Shown in pieces: positions 49,973 to 59,777 of a stretch of 64,000 bases of DNA. The notes beneath the pieces were generated by a model, which saw only the letters and a list, made by a program, of their open reading frames with translations, had not been told where the DNA came from and did not search any database. Origin of the DNA: Streptomyces sp. WAC08241 (GTDB taxonomy: Bacteria; Actinomycetota; Actinomycetes; Streptomycetales; Streptomycetaceae). A program made the position numbers and the translations under genes. The stretch is taken from contig CP042279.1 of NCBI GenBank assembly GCA_007858575.1, positions 4,776,501-4,840,500 of the forward strand, read 5' to 3'. The stretch's first letter is position 1, and every line of letters begins with the position of its first letter.

Positions 49973-50911
49973 TCAGCCCTGGCCCAGCTCCTTCAGCATC
50001 GCGAACAGGTCGAAGGTGTCGCCGGCGGGCGGGGCCTGGACGGCGGCCTCGGTGCCGTAGTCGCTGTAGTCGGCGCGGATCTGCATCGAGCCGGCGGCCA
50101 TGGTCATGCCGATGTCCATACGGGCCGGGTAGCCGTCCTCGTTGACCCAGACCTCGGTGTCGTAGCCCTTGAGCCCGCTCTTCTTCACGTTGGCGAGGAG
50201 GGCCTCGTAGTCCTTCTCGGGGAGGAGCTTGGACGCCTCGTTCGCCTTGAGCATCTGCTCGAAGGTGAGCGTGCCCTTGTAGTGCTGGGTCTCCATGCCG
50301 TTGACCTTCTCGGCCCCCACGTGCTTGAGGTCCGGGGAGTCGAGCAGCAGGGCGAGCTGCTGGGCCGGGTCCTGGTTCATGCTCTCCAGGCCGCCGGTCA
50401 TCTGCTTCTGCAGCGCCTTGTCGCCGGAGGCCTCGGCGGCGGCCTTCATGTCCAGCTTCATCCAGCGCTTGCCGTCCATCTCGGCGGCCCGCGCGGCACC
50501 CATGTCCATGCACATGACGTCGTCGATCATGATCATGCGGGCCTGCTGCGGGCCCGCCGGGTCGCCCGCGCCGACCAGGGAGCCCTTCATGGTGATGTCC
50601 ATCACCGCGGGGTCCCAGCCCTGGACGCCGGTGAGCTGCGCCGTGCCGGACTCCGCCCCGGCACCGGTCAGGCTCATCGTCATCCTGACCTTGGCCGCCT
50701 TGGCCTCGGAGGTCTTCACGTACGCGGCCTGGATGACCTTCGTGACCTCGCCGAGGGTCTGCGTCTCCGGCGCGGCGGGCCGCGGGGCCGCCGCCGGCTT
50801 CTTCGCGCCCTCGTCCCCGTCGTCCTGACAGCCCGCGAGGCCCGTCACGACGGCCGCGGCCGTCAGGACGACGCCCGCGCGCTTCCATGCGGACATGCTC
50901 ATGTTCCCCAC
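49973..50911 (-). CDS. lipoprotein of unknown function
   Basis: Intact 312 aa. A signal peptide (WKRAGVVLTAAAVVTGLAGC) with a Cys lipobox near residue 28, a Pro/Ala linker (KKPAAAPRPAAPE), then a beta-rich domain whose pattern (KVRMTMSLTG, ARMIMIDDVMCMDMG, HYKGTLTFEQML, VWVNEDGYPARMDIGMTMAA) resembles the LolA/LppX-like lipid-carrier fold of actinobacterial lipoproteins. That assignment is inference. Start ATG 50911; an ATG three codons later is possible. It lies between rplJ and rplA on the same strand, downstream of the rplA terminator. Confidence 0.85.
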   Translation of the reverse strand: MGNMSMSAWKRAGVVLTAAAVVTGLAGCQDDGDEGAKKPAAAPRPAAPETQTLGEVTKVIQAAYVKTSEAKAAKVRMTMSLTGAGAESGTAQLTGVQGWDPAVMDITMKGSLVGAGDPAGPQQARMIMIDDVMCMDMGAARAAEMDGKRWMKLDMKAAAEASGDKALQKQMTGGLESMNQDPAQQLALLLDSPDLKHVGAEKVNGMETQHYKGTLTFEQMLKANEASKLLPEKDYEALLANVKKSGLKGYDTEVWVNEDGYPARMDIGMTMAAGSMQIRADYSDYGTEAAVQAPPAGDTFDLFAMLKELGQG

Positions 50912-50957
50912 CCCTGGTCGTTCATGTTCTTTGCAGTCTTTTGAACCGTAGCAGAGC

Positions 50958-50987
50958 GGCCCCGCACCTCCGGAGAGGTGCGGGGCC
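50958..50987 (-). terminator. terminator of rplK-rplA
   Basis: A perfect 13-bp stem (50958-50970 GGCCCCGCACCTC with 50975-50987) and a CGGA tetraloop, 29 bp past the rplA stop. Confidence 0.95.
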
Positions 50988-51016
50988 GGCCGACCACTTC
51001 AGCGAGCCGATGGGGC

Positions 51017-51742
51017 TCAGACCGCGGCCGGGTCCTCCTCGACGAGGAGGTTGCGGGTGCGGTTGGAGTCCAGCGGGATGCCGGGGCCCATCGTCGTCGT
51101 CAGGGTCGCCTTCTTGATGTAGCGGCCCTTGGCGGCGGACGGCTTCAGACGGAGGATCTCCTCCAGGGCCGCGGCGTAGTTCTCGACCAGCTTCGTCTCG
51201 TCGAAGGAGACCTTGCCGATGATGAAGTGCAGGTTCGAGTGCTTGTCGACGCGGAACTCGATCTTGCCGCCCTTGATGTCGTTGACGGCCTTGGCGACAT
51301 CGGGTGACGGTGCCGACCTTGGGGTTCGGCATGAGACCACGCGGGCCGAGGACGCGGCCGAGGCGGCCGACCTTGCCCATGAGGTCCGGGGTGGCCACCA
51401 CGGCGTCGAACTCGTTCAGGCGGTTGCCCTTGGAGATCTCGTCGATGAGCTCGTCGGAGCCGACGATGTCGGCGCCGGCGGCAATCGCGGCCTCGGCACG
51501 GTCACCGGTCGCGAAGACCAGGACCCGGGCGGTCTTGCCGGTGCCGTGCGGGAGGTTCACGGTGCCACGGACCATCTGGTCGGCCTTGCGCGGGTCGACG
51601 CCCAGGCGGAAGGCGACCTCGACGGTGCCGTCGAACTTCGTGGTGGCGGTGTCCTTGGCGAGACGGACGGCCTCGAGGGAGCGTAGTTCCGCTCGCGGTC
51701 GACCTTGGCGTCCGCGCTGCGGAGAGCCTTGCTGCGCTTCAC
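51017..51742 (-). CDS. rplA: 50S ribosomal protein L1 (uL1), frameshifted
   Basis: About 242 aa. Start GTG 51740-51742 ([20 protein letters not shown]). [61 protein letters not shown]1 stalk protein and, in many bacteria, the translational repressor of rplKA. Bases are missing near 51685 and 51305. Confidence 0.97.
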
Positions 51743-51820
51743 TTCTTCTCCTGTTGGTTCAGGTGTGGAGTCGTGGTGCGGACCAGCGCTTGGTCCTACC
51801 ACTGGATCACAAGGGGGTGA

Positions 51821-52255
51821 TCAGCCCTCGACCGTGATGCCCATGGAACGGGCGGTGCCGGCGATGATCTTCGACGCGGCGTCGAGGTCGTTGGCGTTCA
51901 GGTCGGGGAGCTTGACCGTGGCGATCTCGCGGACCTGGGCGGCCGTGAGCTTGGCGACCTTGGTCTTGTGCGGCTCGCCGGAGCCCTTGTCCACACCAGC
52001 GGCCTTGAGGATCAGCTTCGCGGCCGGCGGGGTCTTGGTGATGAAGGTGAAGGAACGGTCCTCGTAGACCGTGATCTCCACCGGCACGACCATGCCGCGC
52101 TGCGACTCGGTCGCGGCGTTGTAGGCCTTGCAGAACTCCATGATGTTGACGCCGTGCTGACCCAGCGCGGGGCCGACCGGCGGGGCCGGGTTGGCCGCAC
52201 CGGCGTTGATCTGGAGCTTGATAAGCCCCGTGACCTTCTTCTTCTTGGGAGGCAT
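51821..52255 (-). CDS. rplK: 50S ribosomal protein L11 (uL11)
   Basis: Intact 144 aa, [20 protein letters not shown] ... [12 protein letters not shown]. Part of the GTPase-associated centre, the thiostrepton site, and needed for RelA activation. The proline-rich [20 protein letters not shown] is intact. ATG 52253-52255. Confidence 0.99.
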
Positions 52256-52360
52256 TGCTCTCCGGGTCCTAGTGAGAGTGTTCAGCCCGCCACCCGGACA
52301 TCCGGATGGAGGCATACCGCACCACGATAACGGGTATACACGTGCGGCTAGAAACCGAGC

Positions 52361-52393
52361 AGGTCAGAGCGGCTACGAGAGCCACTCTGACCT
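52361..52393 (-). terminator. terminator of secE-nusG
   Basis: A 14-bp stem with one mismatch (52361-52374 with 52380-52393, arms AGGTCAGAGCGGCT and AGCCACTCTGACCT), 18 bp past the nusG stop and upstream of rplK. Confidence 0.85.
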
Positions 52394-52411
52394 GGTCGGA
52401 AAACCGTGGGA

Positions 52412-53304
52412 TCAGTTCTTCTGGATCTGGTCGAAGCTGAGCTCGACCGGGGTCTCGCGGCCGAAGATCTCGACGAGGCCCTTGACCTTCTTCGAGTCGG
52501 CGTTGATCTCGTTGATCGTGGCCTGGAGGGTGGCGAAGGGGCCGTCGGTGACGGTGACCGAGTCGCCGACCTCGAAGTCCAGGACCTGGACCTCCAGCTT
52601 GCGGGCCGGAGCCGGCTTGCCTCGGCCTCGGCGGCCTCGCGGGCGGCCTTCTCCTCGGCCTCCGGGGCGAGCATCTTGACGATCTCGTCCAGGGTCAGCG
52701 GGTACGGGTCGTAGGCGTTGCCCACGAAGCCGGTGACGCCGGGGTGTTGCGGACGACGCCCCAGGACTCGTTCGTGAGGTCCATGCGGACGAGCACGTAG
52801 CCGGGGAGCTTGTTCTGCTTGACGTTCTTCCGCTCGCCGCCCTTGATCTGGACGATCTCTTCCTCGGGGACCTCGGCCTGGTAGATGAAGTCCTCGACGT
52901 TGAGCGAGACGGCGCGCTGCTCCAGGTTGGCCTTCACGCGCTTCTCGTAGCCCGCGTAGGTGTGGATGACGTACCACTCGCCGGAAGGGTGCGCAGCTCT
53001 CGCGGAGCGCGGCGACCGGGTCGACCGGGGCGGCCTCCTCCTCGGTCTCCTCGACCTCGGCGGCGGCCTCGTCCTCGTCCGACTCCTCGGCGTCCTCGTC
53101 GGACTCCTCGGCATCGGCGTCGGTCTCGTCGGCGTCCTCGGACTCGTCCTCGGCGCTCTCGTCCTCGACGGTCTCGTCGGCGGCGGCCTCGCCCGCAGCG
53201 TCGTCAGCAGCGTCGGCCTGGTCCTCGTCGGCGGCCTCGACGATGTCCAGCTCGTCCTCGGCGGACTCGGACTCGAAGGCGTCGTTCAGGTTCGCGTCAG
53301 ACAC
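52412..53304 (-). CDS. nusG: transcription termination/antitermination factor NusG, frameshifted
   Basis: About 299 aa. Start GTG 53302-53304 ([20 protein letters not shown]). An acidic, disordered N-terminal extension of about 100 residues (Asp/Glu/Ala) precedes the NGN domain ([40 protein letters not shown]) and the C-terminal KOW domain ([36 protein letters not shown]). Binds RNA polymerase and couples to Rho or S10. Bases are missing near 52995, 52745 and 52620. Long acidic extensions are known in Streptomyces NusG. Confidence 0.96.
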
Positions 53305-53347
53305 GGTGGCTGCTTCTTCCTGCGATACAGATGGGGTGGAACAAAAG

Positions 53348-53631
53348 TCAGCCGAAGACGTACTTGACTGCTTCCTGGAAGCCATAGTCAATCACGGTGA
53401 CGAGGCCGATCATGATGACGACGAAGACGATCACCACGGTGGTGTACGTCGACAACTGGCTGCGCGTGGGCCAGACGACCTTGCGGAGCTCCGCGATGAT
53501 CTGGCGGTAGAAAGCGCGAGGCGGCCCAGAGGGCCCTTCTTCCCGCGCTTTCCGCCCTTACGGGACTTCTTCGACTCTGCCGTCTCGTCGTCGGCATCAG
53601 GCGTGTCGATGGAGCCTACGGCGTCCGTCAC
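53348..53631 (-). CDS. secE: preprotein translocase subunit SecE, frameshifted
   Basis: About 94 aa, single-helix SecE. Start GTG 53629-53631 (VTDAVGSIDTPDADDETAES), a basic stretch KKSRKGGKRGKKG, then (one T missing near 53520) FYRQIIAELRKVVWPTRSQL and the membrane helix TVVIVFVVIMIGLVTVIDYG. Partner of SecY. Upstream of nusG with a 43-bp gap. Confidence 0.95.
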
Positions 53632-53733
53632 GATGTCTCACCTGATTCCGGGTCGGCCGTGCCGCGCCCGGGTGGAGCGCACGGCGGTGCAATGAAGTAC
53701 GTACATGCGCACAACACCTGGCGGTGTGTGTAG

Positions 53734-53806
53734 CAGGGCCGGAGGGACTTGAACCCCCAACCGCCGGTTTTGGAGACCGGTGCTCTACCAATTGAGCTAC
53801 GACCCT
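53734..53806 (-). tRNA. tRNA-Trp (CCA)
   Basis: 73 nt with a full cloverleaf. The acceptor AGGGTCG pairs with CGGCCCT, anticodon loop CTCCAAA (CCA), T-loop GTTCAAGT, discriminator G. The 3' CCA is not encoded. Typical location upstream of secE. Confidence 0.97.
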
Positions 53807-54009
53807 TTGTCAGTTACCCAACCTACCGCATCGTGAGACGCGGCCGGTGCGGACCAACGAGGAGTGAGCATACGTGGTCATGGGCCCCTACGTCGAACAG
53901 AAACCGCGCCGACCTGCCGACGGGCGCGCGTACGACCGGGAATGACCGTTCCTGTCCGCTCCGTGAAACCTGTGTGCCCGCCGCCGAGACGGTCTGGGAC
54001 GATGGCCGC

Positions 54010-55236
54010 ATGAGCGCTGCTACCCCTCCCACCGAGCGTCGGGTCTCCGCCCGGATCGGTGCGATCTCCGAGTCCGCCACCCTCGCCGTCGACGCCAAGG
54101 CCAAGGCCCTCAAGGCCGCCGGCCGCCCGGTGATCGGTTTCGGCGCGGGCGAGCCCGACTTCCCGACCCCCGACTACATCGTCGAGGCGGCCGTGGAGGC
54201 CTGCAAGAACCCCAAGTACCACCGCTACACGCCGGCCGGCGGCCTGCCCGAGCTGAAGGCCGCCATCGCCGCCAAGACGCTGCGCGACTCCGGCTACGAG
54301 GTCGACGCGTCCCAGATCCTGGTGACCAACGGCGGCAAGCAGGCGATCTACGAGGCCTTCGCCGCGATCCTCGACCCGGGCGACGAGGTCATCGTCCCGG
54401 CGCCGTACTGGACGACGTACCCCGAGTCGATCTGCCTCGCGGGCGGCGTCCCGGTGGAGGTCGTGGCCGACGAGACGACCGGCTACCGGGTCTCGGTGGA
54501 GCAGTTGGAGGCGGCCCGCACGGAGAAGACCAAGGTCGTCCTCTTCGTCTCCCCCTCGAACCCGACCGGCGCCGTCTACAGCGAGGCCGACGCCGAGGCG
54601 ATCGGCCGCTGGGCCGTCGAGCACGGCCTGTGGGTCCTGACGGACGAGATCTACGAGCACCTGGTCTACGGCGACGCGAAGTTCACCTCGCTGCCGGCGA
54701 TCGTGCCCGAGCTGCGCGACAAGTGCGTCGTGGTCAACGGCGTGGCGAAGACGTACGCGATGACGGGCTGGCGCGTCGGGTGGATCGTGGGCCCGAAGGA
54801 CGTCGTGAAGGCCGCCACGAACCTCCAGTCGCACGCCACGTCCAACGTGAGCAACGTCGCGCAGGCCGCCGCGCTCGCCGCCGTCTCCGGGAACCTGGAC
54901 GCGGTCGCGGAGATGCGCACCGCCTTCGACCGGCGCCGCCAGACGATCGTGCGGATGCTGAACGAGATCGACGGCGTCGTCTGCCCGACCCCGGAGGGCG
55001 CGTTCTACGTGTACCCCTCGGTCAAGGAGCTGCTCGGCAGGGAGATCCGCGGCAAGCGCCCGCGGACCTCGGTCGAGCTGGCCGCCCTGATCCTGGACGA
55101 GGCCGAGGTCGCGGTCGTCCCGGGCGAGGCCTTCGGCACCCCGGGCTACCTGCGCCTGTCGTACGCGCTCGGCGACGAGGACCTGGTGGAGGGCGTGTCC
55201 CGGATCCAGAAGCTGCTGGCGGAGGCGACCGCCTGA
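54010..55236 (+). CDS. aspC: pyridoxal-phosphate aspartate-type aminotransferase (class I/II)
   Basis: Intact 408 aa. Fold-type I aminotransferase with [32 protein letters not shown], the PLP lysine in [20 protein letters not shown], and the Arg in GYLRLSYAL. Likely aspartate transaminase of the subgroup common in actinobacteria; aromatic activity or prephenate use cannot be excluded. The ATG at 54010 gives [19 protein letters not shown]. The frame is open further upstream but across the tRNA region. Ends at a terminator. Confidence 0.93.
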   Translation: MSAATPPTERRVSARIGAISESATLAVDAKAKALKAAGRPVIGFGAGEPDFPTPDYIVEAAVEACKNPKYHRYTPAGGLPELKAAIAAKTLRDSGYEVDASQILVTNGGKQAIYEAFAAILDPGDEVIVPAPYWTTYPESICLAGGVPVEVVADETTGYRVSVEQLEAARTEKTKVVLFVSPSNPTGAVYSEADAEAIGRWAVEHGLWVLTDEIYEHLVYGDAKFTSLPAIVPELRDKCVVVNGVAKTYAMTGWRVGWIVGPKDVVKAATNLQSHATSNVSNVAQAAALAAVSGNLDAVAEMRTAFDRRRQTIVRMLNEIDGVVCPTPEGAFYVYPSVKELLGREIRGKRPRTSVELAALILDEAEVAVVPGEAFGTPGYLRLSYALGDEDLVEGVSRIQKLLAEATA

Positions 55237-55249
55237 TCGCAGCCGTACA

Positions 55250-55279
55250 CGGGCCCCGGTTCCCCGGAACCGGGGCCCG
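55250..55279 (+). terminator. terminator downstream of aspC
   Basis: An 11-14 bp stem (CGGGCCCCGGTTCC / GGAACCGGGGCCCG, 55250-55263 with 55266-55279) followed by TTT. Confidence 0.92.
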
Positions 55280-55351
55280 TTTCGCGTTCGGGAGGACCCC
55301 GATCGGGGAAAGGGGCTGTCCTCGCCCGTCCGGGTGCGGCAGGATCGGTCG

Positions 55352-56368
55352 ATGGAGCACGATTCCCGCGACCTCACCCTGTTGCCCAAGGCCCATCTGC
55401 ACCTGCACTTCACCGGTTCGATGCGGCCCACGACGCTGATCGAGCTGGCCGACAAGTACGGCGTGCACCTCCCCGAAGCGCTGAGCAGCGGTACGCCCCC
55501 AAGCTGCGGGCGACCGACGAGCGCGGCTGGTTCCGCTTCCAGCGGCTCTACGACATCGCCCGCTCCTGCCTGCGCGCGCCGGAGGACATCCGGCGACTGG
55601 TCCGCGAGGCCGCCGAGGAGGACGTCAGGGACGGTTCGGGCTGGCTGGAGATCCAGGTCGACCCCACCTCGTACGCCCCGCACCTCGGCGGGCTCATCCC
55701 GGCCCTGGAGATCATCCTGGACGCGGTCGAGTCGGCGTCCCGGGACACCGGGCTCGGGATGCGGGTCCTGGTGGCGGCGAACCGGATGAAGCACCCCTGG
55801 AGGCCCGCACCCTGGCCTGTCTCGCGGTCCGGTTCGCGGACCGGGGCGTGGTGGGCTTCGGGCTCTCCAACGACGAGCGCCGGGGCATGGCCCGGGACTT
55901 CGACCGGGCGTTCGCCATCGCCCGCGACGGCGGCCTCTGGCGGCCCGCACGGCGGCGAGCTGACGGGCCCGGCGTCGGTGCGGGACTGCCTGGACGACCT
56001 GCGGGCGGCGCGGGTCGGCCACGGGTGCGGGCGGCGGAGGACCCGCGACTGCTGCGCAGGCTCGCCGAGCGCGGGGTGACCTGCGAGGTCTGCCCGGCGT
56101 CGAACGTGGCCCTCGGGGTGTACGAGAGGCACGAGGACGTACCGCTGCGGACCCTCTTCGACGCGGGGGTGCCGATGGCGCTCGGCGCGGACGACCCGCT
56201 GCTCTTCGGCTCGCGGCTCGCGGCGCAGTACGAGATCGCCCGCCGCCACCACGGCTTCACGGACGCGGAACTGGCCGAGCTGGCACGGCAGTCGGTGCGG
56301 GGTTCGGCGGCGCCGGAGGGGTACGCGAGAAGCTGCTCGCGGGCATCGACGACTGGATCGGGTCCTGA
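55352..56368 (+). CDS. add: adenosine deaminase family protein, frameshifted
   Basis: Metal-dependent deaminase of about 340 aa. The N-terminal zinc site KAHLHLHFTGSMRPTTL, VVGFGLSNDERRG, a second site HGGELTGPASVRDCL, ARVGHGVRAAEDP, and catalytic ALGADDPLLFGS. Adenosine deaminase is most likely. Streptomycete paralogs that deaminate aminodeoxyfutalosine belong to the same family, so the substrate is not certain. Bases are missing near 55490, 55800, 55937, 56030 and 56325. Start ATG 55352. Confidence 0.85.
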
Positions 56369-56395
56369 ACGGGCCCTGCCACGGGGAGGCACGGG

Positions 56396-57032
56396 ATGAG
56401 GCTCACCGTCTTCGGCGCGACCGGCGGCGTCGGCCGGGAGGTCGTCCGCCAGGCACTGGCCGCGGGCCACGAGGTGACGGCGGTGGTACGGAACCCGGCG
56501 CGGCTCGCGGTGACCGGCACGCGGCTCGTGGTCCGGCGGGCCGAGGACCTCTCCGACCCCGGGCAACTGCGCGCGGCGGTCGCGGGCCGGGACGCGGTGC
56601 TCTCGGGCCTGGGCGCCAGGAGCCGGGCGGGCGCGGGCGTGGCGGCTCGGCTGACCCGCTCGGTGCTCGCGGCCATGGAGGCGGAGAAGGTGCGCCGCCT
56701 CCTCGTGGTCAGCGCGGCCCCGCTGGGCCCGGTCCCGGCCGGGCAGGCCCTCGTGGACCGGGCGGCCCTCGCGGTCGTGGGCGCGGTCCTGAAGGACGTC
56801 TACGCCGATCTGCGGGCCATGGAGGCCGACCTCGCCGCGAGCGACGCCGACTGGACGGCCGTGCGCCCGCCCCGGCTGACGGACGGTCCGGGCACCGGCC
56901 GCTACCGCACGGTCGTCGCCGGCACCCCGCCCCGGGGCTGCTTTCCTGGCCCGCGCGGACGTGGCCCACGCGATGCTGGCGATGATCGACGACCCGGCGA
57001 CGGTCAAGCAGGGCGTGGGCGTCGCGTACTAG
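56396..57032 (+). CDS. NAD(P)-binding Rossmann-fold reductase (NmrA/atypical SDR), frameshifted
   Basis: About 212 aa. MRLTVFGATGGVGREVVRQA (GxxGxxG nucleotide site), VVRNPARL, DAVLSGLGAR, then RRLLVVSAAPLGPVP. This matches the short NAD(P)H-binding atypical SDR family acting as flavin/quinone reductases or regulators; the exact substrate is unknown. GGGGAGG upstream of ATG 56396 supports this start. One base is missing near 56940. Stops 5 bp before the convergent murB stop. Confidence 0.82.
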
Positions 57033-57037
57033 CCGTC

Positions 57038-58089
57038 CTAGATCTCCACGCCGACGGTGACGGGCTCGTTGACGAGGGTGATCCCGAAGGCGTCCCTGAC
57101 CCCGGCGACGACCTCGCGGGCGAGGGCGAGGAGGTCTCGGTGGTCGCCCCGCCCCGGTTGGTGAGGGCGAGCGTGTGCTTGGTGGAGATCCGGGCGGGCC
57201 CGGAGCCGTACCCCTTGGTGAACCCGGCCCGGTCGATCAGCCAGGCCGCCGAGGTCTTCACCGCGTCGTCGCCCGCGGGGAAGGCGGGCGGGACGACGTC
57301 CGGCCCCAGGCTCTCGGCCACGCGCGCGAGGAAGGCCTCGTACTGTCCGGCCGTGAGGATCGGGTTGGTGAAGAAGGAGCCCGCCGACCAGGTGTCGTGG
57401 TCCTCCGGGTCCAGGACCATGCCCTTCCCGGCGCGCAGCTTCAGGACGGTCTCGCGGGCGGCGGCGAGCGGGACGCGGTCGCCGGCCTCGACGCCGAGGG
57501 CGCGGGCGGTCTCGGCGTACTTGACCGGCGCGGAGAGCCCGTCGGCGTCCTCCAGGTCGAAGCGGACCCGCAGCACGACGTACCGCTCGGGGTGCTCCTT
57601 GAAGCGGCTGTGCCGGTACGAGAAGGCGCACTCGGCGCCTGTCAGCGTGACCGTCTCGCGCGTGGTCCGGTCGTACGCGACGACCTCGGTGACGGTGGCG
57701 GAGACGTCCTGCCCGTACGCGCCGACGTTCTGGATCGGGGTGGCCCCGGCCGAGCCGGGGATCCCGGCCAGGCACTCGATCCCGGCGAGCCCGGCCTCGA
57801 CGGTCCGCGCGACGGCGTCCGTCCAGACCTCGCCGGCGGCCAGCTCCAGGCGGGTCCCGTCGAGGGAGAAGCCGGTGGTGGCGATCCGGAGGGCGGTGCC
57901 GTCGAAGCCCTTGTCCCCGATGACCAGGTTGGACCCGCCGCCGATGACCAGCAGCGGCGTCCCGGCGTCGTCGGCCTCGCGGACGGCCGCGATCACCTCG
58001 TCGTCGGTGGTGGCGGTGACGAGACGGAGGCGGGGCCGCCGAGGCGGAAGGTGGTGAGGGGGCGAGGGGGCGTCGTTGAGGAGCTGCAC
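57038..58089 (-). CDS. murB: UDP-N-acetylenolpyruvoylglucosamine reductase, frameshifted
   Basis: FAD/NADPH reductase making UDP-MurNAc. FAD-binding PLLVIGGGSNLVIGDKGFDG, GIPGSAGATPIQNVGAYGQD, FSYRHSRFKEHPERYVVLRV, the proton-donor Ser in WSAGSFFTNPIL, and AAWLIDRAGFTKGYG. Start GTG 58087-58089; the first 25 residues are scrambled by losses near 58055 and 58035, where LTTFRLGGPASRLV is expected. Another loss is near 57137. The start lies 12 bp from a striking palindrome. Confidence 0.93.
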
Positions 58090-58100
58090 GGGCTCAGAGT

Positions 58101-58136
58101 ACGGCTAGCCATCTAGCGTGCTAGATGGCTAGCCGT
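58101..58136. promoter_or_regulatory. 36-bp near-perfect palindrome between the MaoC gene and murB
   Basis: Arms ACGGCTAGCCATCTAGC (58101-58117) and the exact reverse complement (58120-58136), with only GT between them. It is clearly more AT-rich than its surroundings. It may be a repressor operator controlling murB or, less likely, a terminator for the upstream MaoC-like gene. Confidence 0.75.
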
Positions 58137-58145
58137 CGGGACTGT

Positions 58146-58573
58146 CTAGGCGAGCCGCACCACGGCCCGGCTCATCCCCAGGACCTTCTGGCCCGCGCTG
58201 GTCGCGGTGAGGTCCACTCGTACGAGGCCGTCGTCCAGCTTGGCGGCGACCTTGGCGGCGACCTCGATCAGGGCGCGGTGTCGTCGTCGGGGACGACGAC
58301 GGGCTTGGTGAAGCGGACGCCGTACTCGACGACGGCGGCGGGGTCGCCGGTCCAGTCGGTGACGACGCGGATCGCCTCGGCCATGGTGAACATGCCGTGG
58401 GCGATGACGTCGGGCAGGCCGACCCCGACCGCGAACTTCTCGTTCCAGTGGATGGGGTTGAAGTCCCCGGAGGCACCGGCGTACCGGACGAGGGTGGCGC
58501 GGGTCACGGGAAACGACTGCGCGGGCAGTTCGGTGCCGACCTCGACCTCGTCGTAGGCGATCTTCGCGGTCAT
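58146..58573 (-). CDS. MaoC-like (R)-hydratase subunit, hot-dog fold, frameshifted
   Basis: About 142 aa. [20 protein letters not shown], the hydratase motif [20 protein letters not shown] with catalytic Asp and His, and [17 protein letters not shown]. One base is missing near 58275. Pairs with the adjacent FAS1-type MaoC gene, 2 nt upstream, the arrangement of the mycobacterial HadAB/HadBC 3-hydroxyacyl-ACP dehydratases. The substrate in Streptomyces is inferred. Confidence 0.88.
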
Positions 58574-58575
58574 GG

Positions 58576-59027
58576 TCAGGCCTCCTCGGGCGCTCGGGAG
58601 ACGAGCTTGGTCCAGGCGGTGACGACGTGCTCGCCGGTCTCGTCGTGGACCTCGCCGCGGATGTCCAGGATGTCGTTGCCGGCGAGGGACTTGATCGCCT
58701 CGATGGTGGAGGTGACCGAGAGCCGGTCCCCGGCCCGTACGGGGCGGGTGTAGGCGAACTTCTGGTCGCCGTGGACGACCCGGCTGTAGTCGAGGCCGAG
58801 CTGCGGGTCCTCGACGACCTGTCCGGCCGCCTTGAACGTGATGGCGAACACGAAGGTGGGCGGGGCGATCACGTCGGGTGGCCGAGCGCCTTGGCCGCCT
58901 CGGCGTCGGCGTACGCGGGGTTGGCGTCCCCGATCGCCTCCGCGAACTCGCGGATCTTCTCGCGGCCGACCTCGTAGGGCGGGGTGGGCGGATAGGTCCG
59001 GCCCACGAAGGACTGGTCGAGCGCCAT
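58576..59027 (-). CDS. FAS1-like dehydratase domain protein (MaoC partner, UPF0336 type), frameshifted
   Basis: About 150 aa. [40 protein letters not shown], then (one base missing near 58877) [20 protein letters not shown] and [20 protein letters not shown]. Lacks the full catalytic pair of its partner, as expected for the structural subunit of the heterodimer. Preceded by the rpmG terminator. Confidence 0.88.
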
Positions 59028-59062
59028 GGACTCGATACCTCCTGGATCTGTTGCCGATAACG

Positions 59063-59098
59063 ACACGAGGCCGCCCCTGAATGGGGGCGGCCTCGTGT
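59063..59098 (-). terminator. terminator of rpmG
   Basis: A perfect 15-bp stem (59063-59077 ACACGAGGCCGCCCC with 59084-59098) and a 6-nt loop, 10 bp past the rpmG stop. Confidence 0.95.
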
Positions 59099-59108
59099 AC
59101 GAGCCTGA

Positions 59109-59272
59109 TTAGCGCGTTTCGCGGTGCGCGGTGTGCGAGTTGCAGCGGGGCAGTGCTTCTTCATCTCAAGACGGTCCGGGTTGTTACGCCGGTTCTTCTT
59201 GGTGATGTAGTTCCGCTCCTTGCACTCCACGCAGGCCAGCGTGATCTTCGGGCGGACGTCGGTGGCAGCCAC
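59109..59272 (-). CDS. rpmG: 50S ribosomal protein L33 (bL33), zinc-binding form, frameshifted
   Basis: 54 aa: [40 protein letters not shown], then [14 protein letters not shown] after restoring one C near 59150. Both CXXC pairs (CVEC, CPRC) are present, so this is the zinc-requiring C+ version. Start GTG 59270-59272. Confidence 0.95.
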
Positions 59273-59361
59273 GTGAGTGCTCCTTGGACGGACGGTTGGA
59301 CGGATGAACGCATAAAAGGGTAGCCGATCGAAGGACCGACCCCGCAATCGGCTACCGTGTG

Positions 59362-59434
59362 TAGCGGTGACCGGACTTGAACCGGTGACACAGCGATTAT
59401 GAGCCGCTTGCTCTACCGACTGAGCTACACCGCT
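59362..59434 (-). tRNA. tRNA-Met (CAT), elongator type
   Basis: 73 nt. The acceptor AGCGGTG pairs with CACCGCT, anticodon loop CTCATAA, T-loop GTTCAAGT, discriminator A. The fully paired first acceptor base pair argues against initiator tRNA. CCA not encoded. Confidence 0.95.
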
Positions 59435-59476
59435 TTGATGATCCGGATCCCGCCCGAAGGCGGCCCTTCTCACCAG

Positions 59477-59549
59477 AGCCCCAATACGGAATCGAACCGT
59501 AGACCTTCTCCTTACCATGGAGACGCTCTACCGACTGAGCTATTGGGGC
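59477..59549 (-). tRNA. tRNA-Thr (GGT)
   Basis: 73 nt. The acceptor GCCCCAA pairs with TTGGGGC, anticodon stem TCTCC/GGAGA around ATGGTAA (anticodon GGT), T-loop GTTCGATT, discriminator T. It lies 42 bp upstream of tRNA-Met on the same strand; the two are probably co-transcribed with rpmG. Confidence 0.96.
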
Positions 59550-59777
59550 GAGCGAGGAAGACATTACACGGTCTCCGGCCCATCTCCCAAATCCGTTTCC
59601 CCGCGACGATTCGGGCCTCCCACCAGGCGTCACGTACGCCACGCGTACGCCACACGTGCCCTCATCGGTACGCCCGTCGCGCCCCTCCCCGCAGGTCACC
59701 GCGAGCGCCCCTAGGCTCGGCCGCACGCCACCCGACCCTGCCCCCGATCCCGTCCCCGAGGAGCGTTGAGGAGCCGG

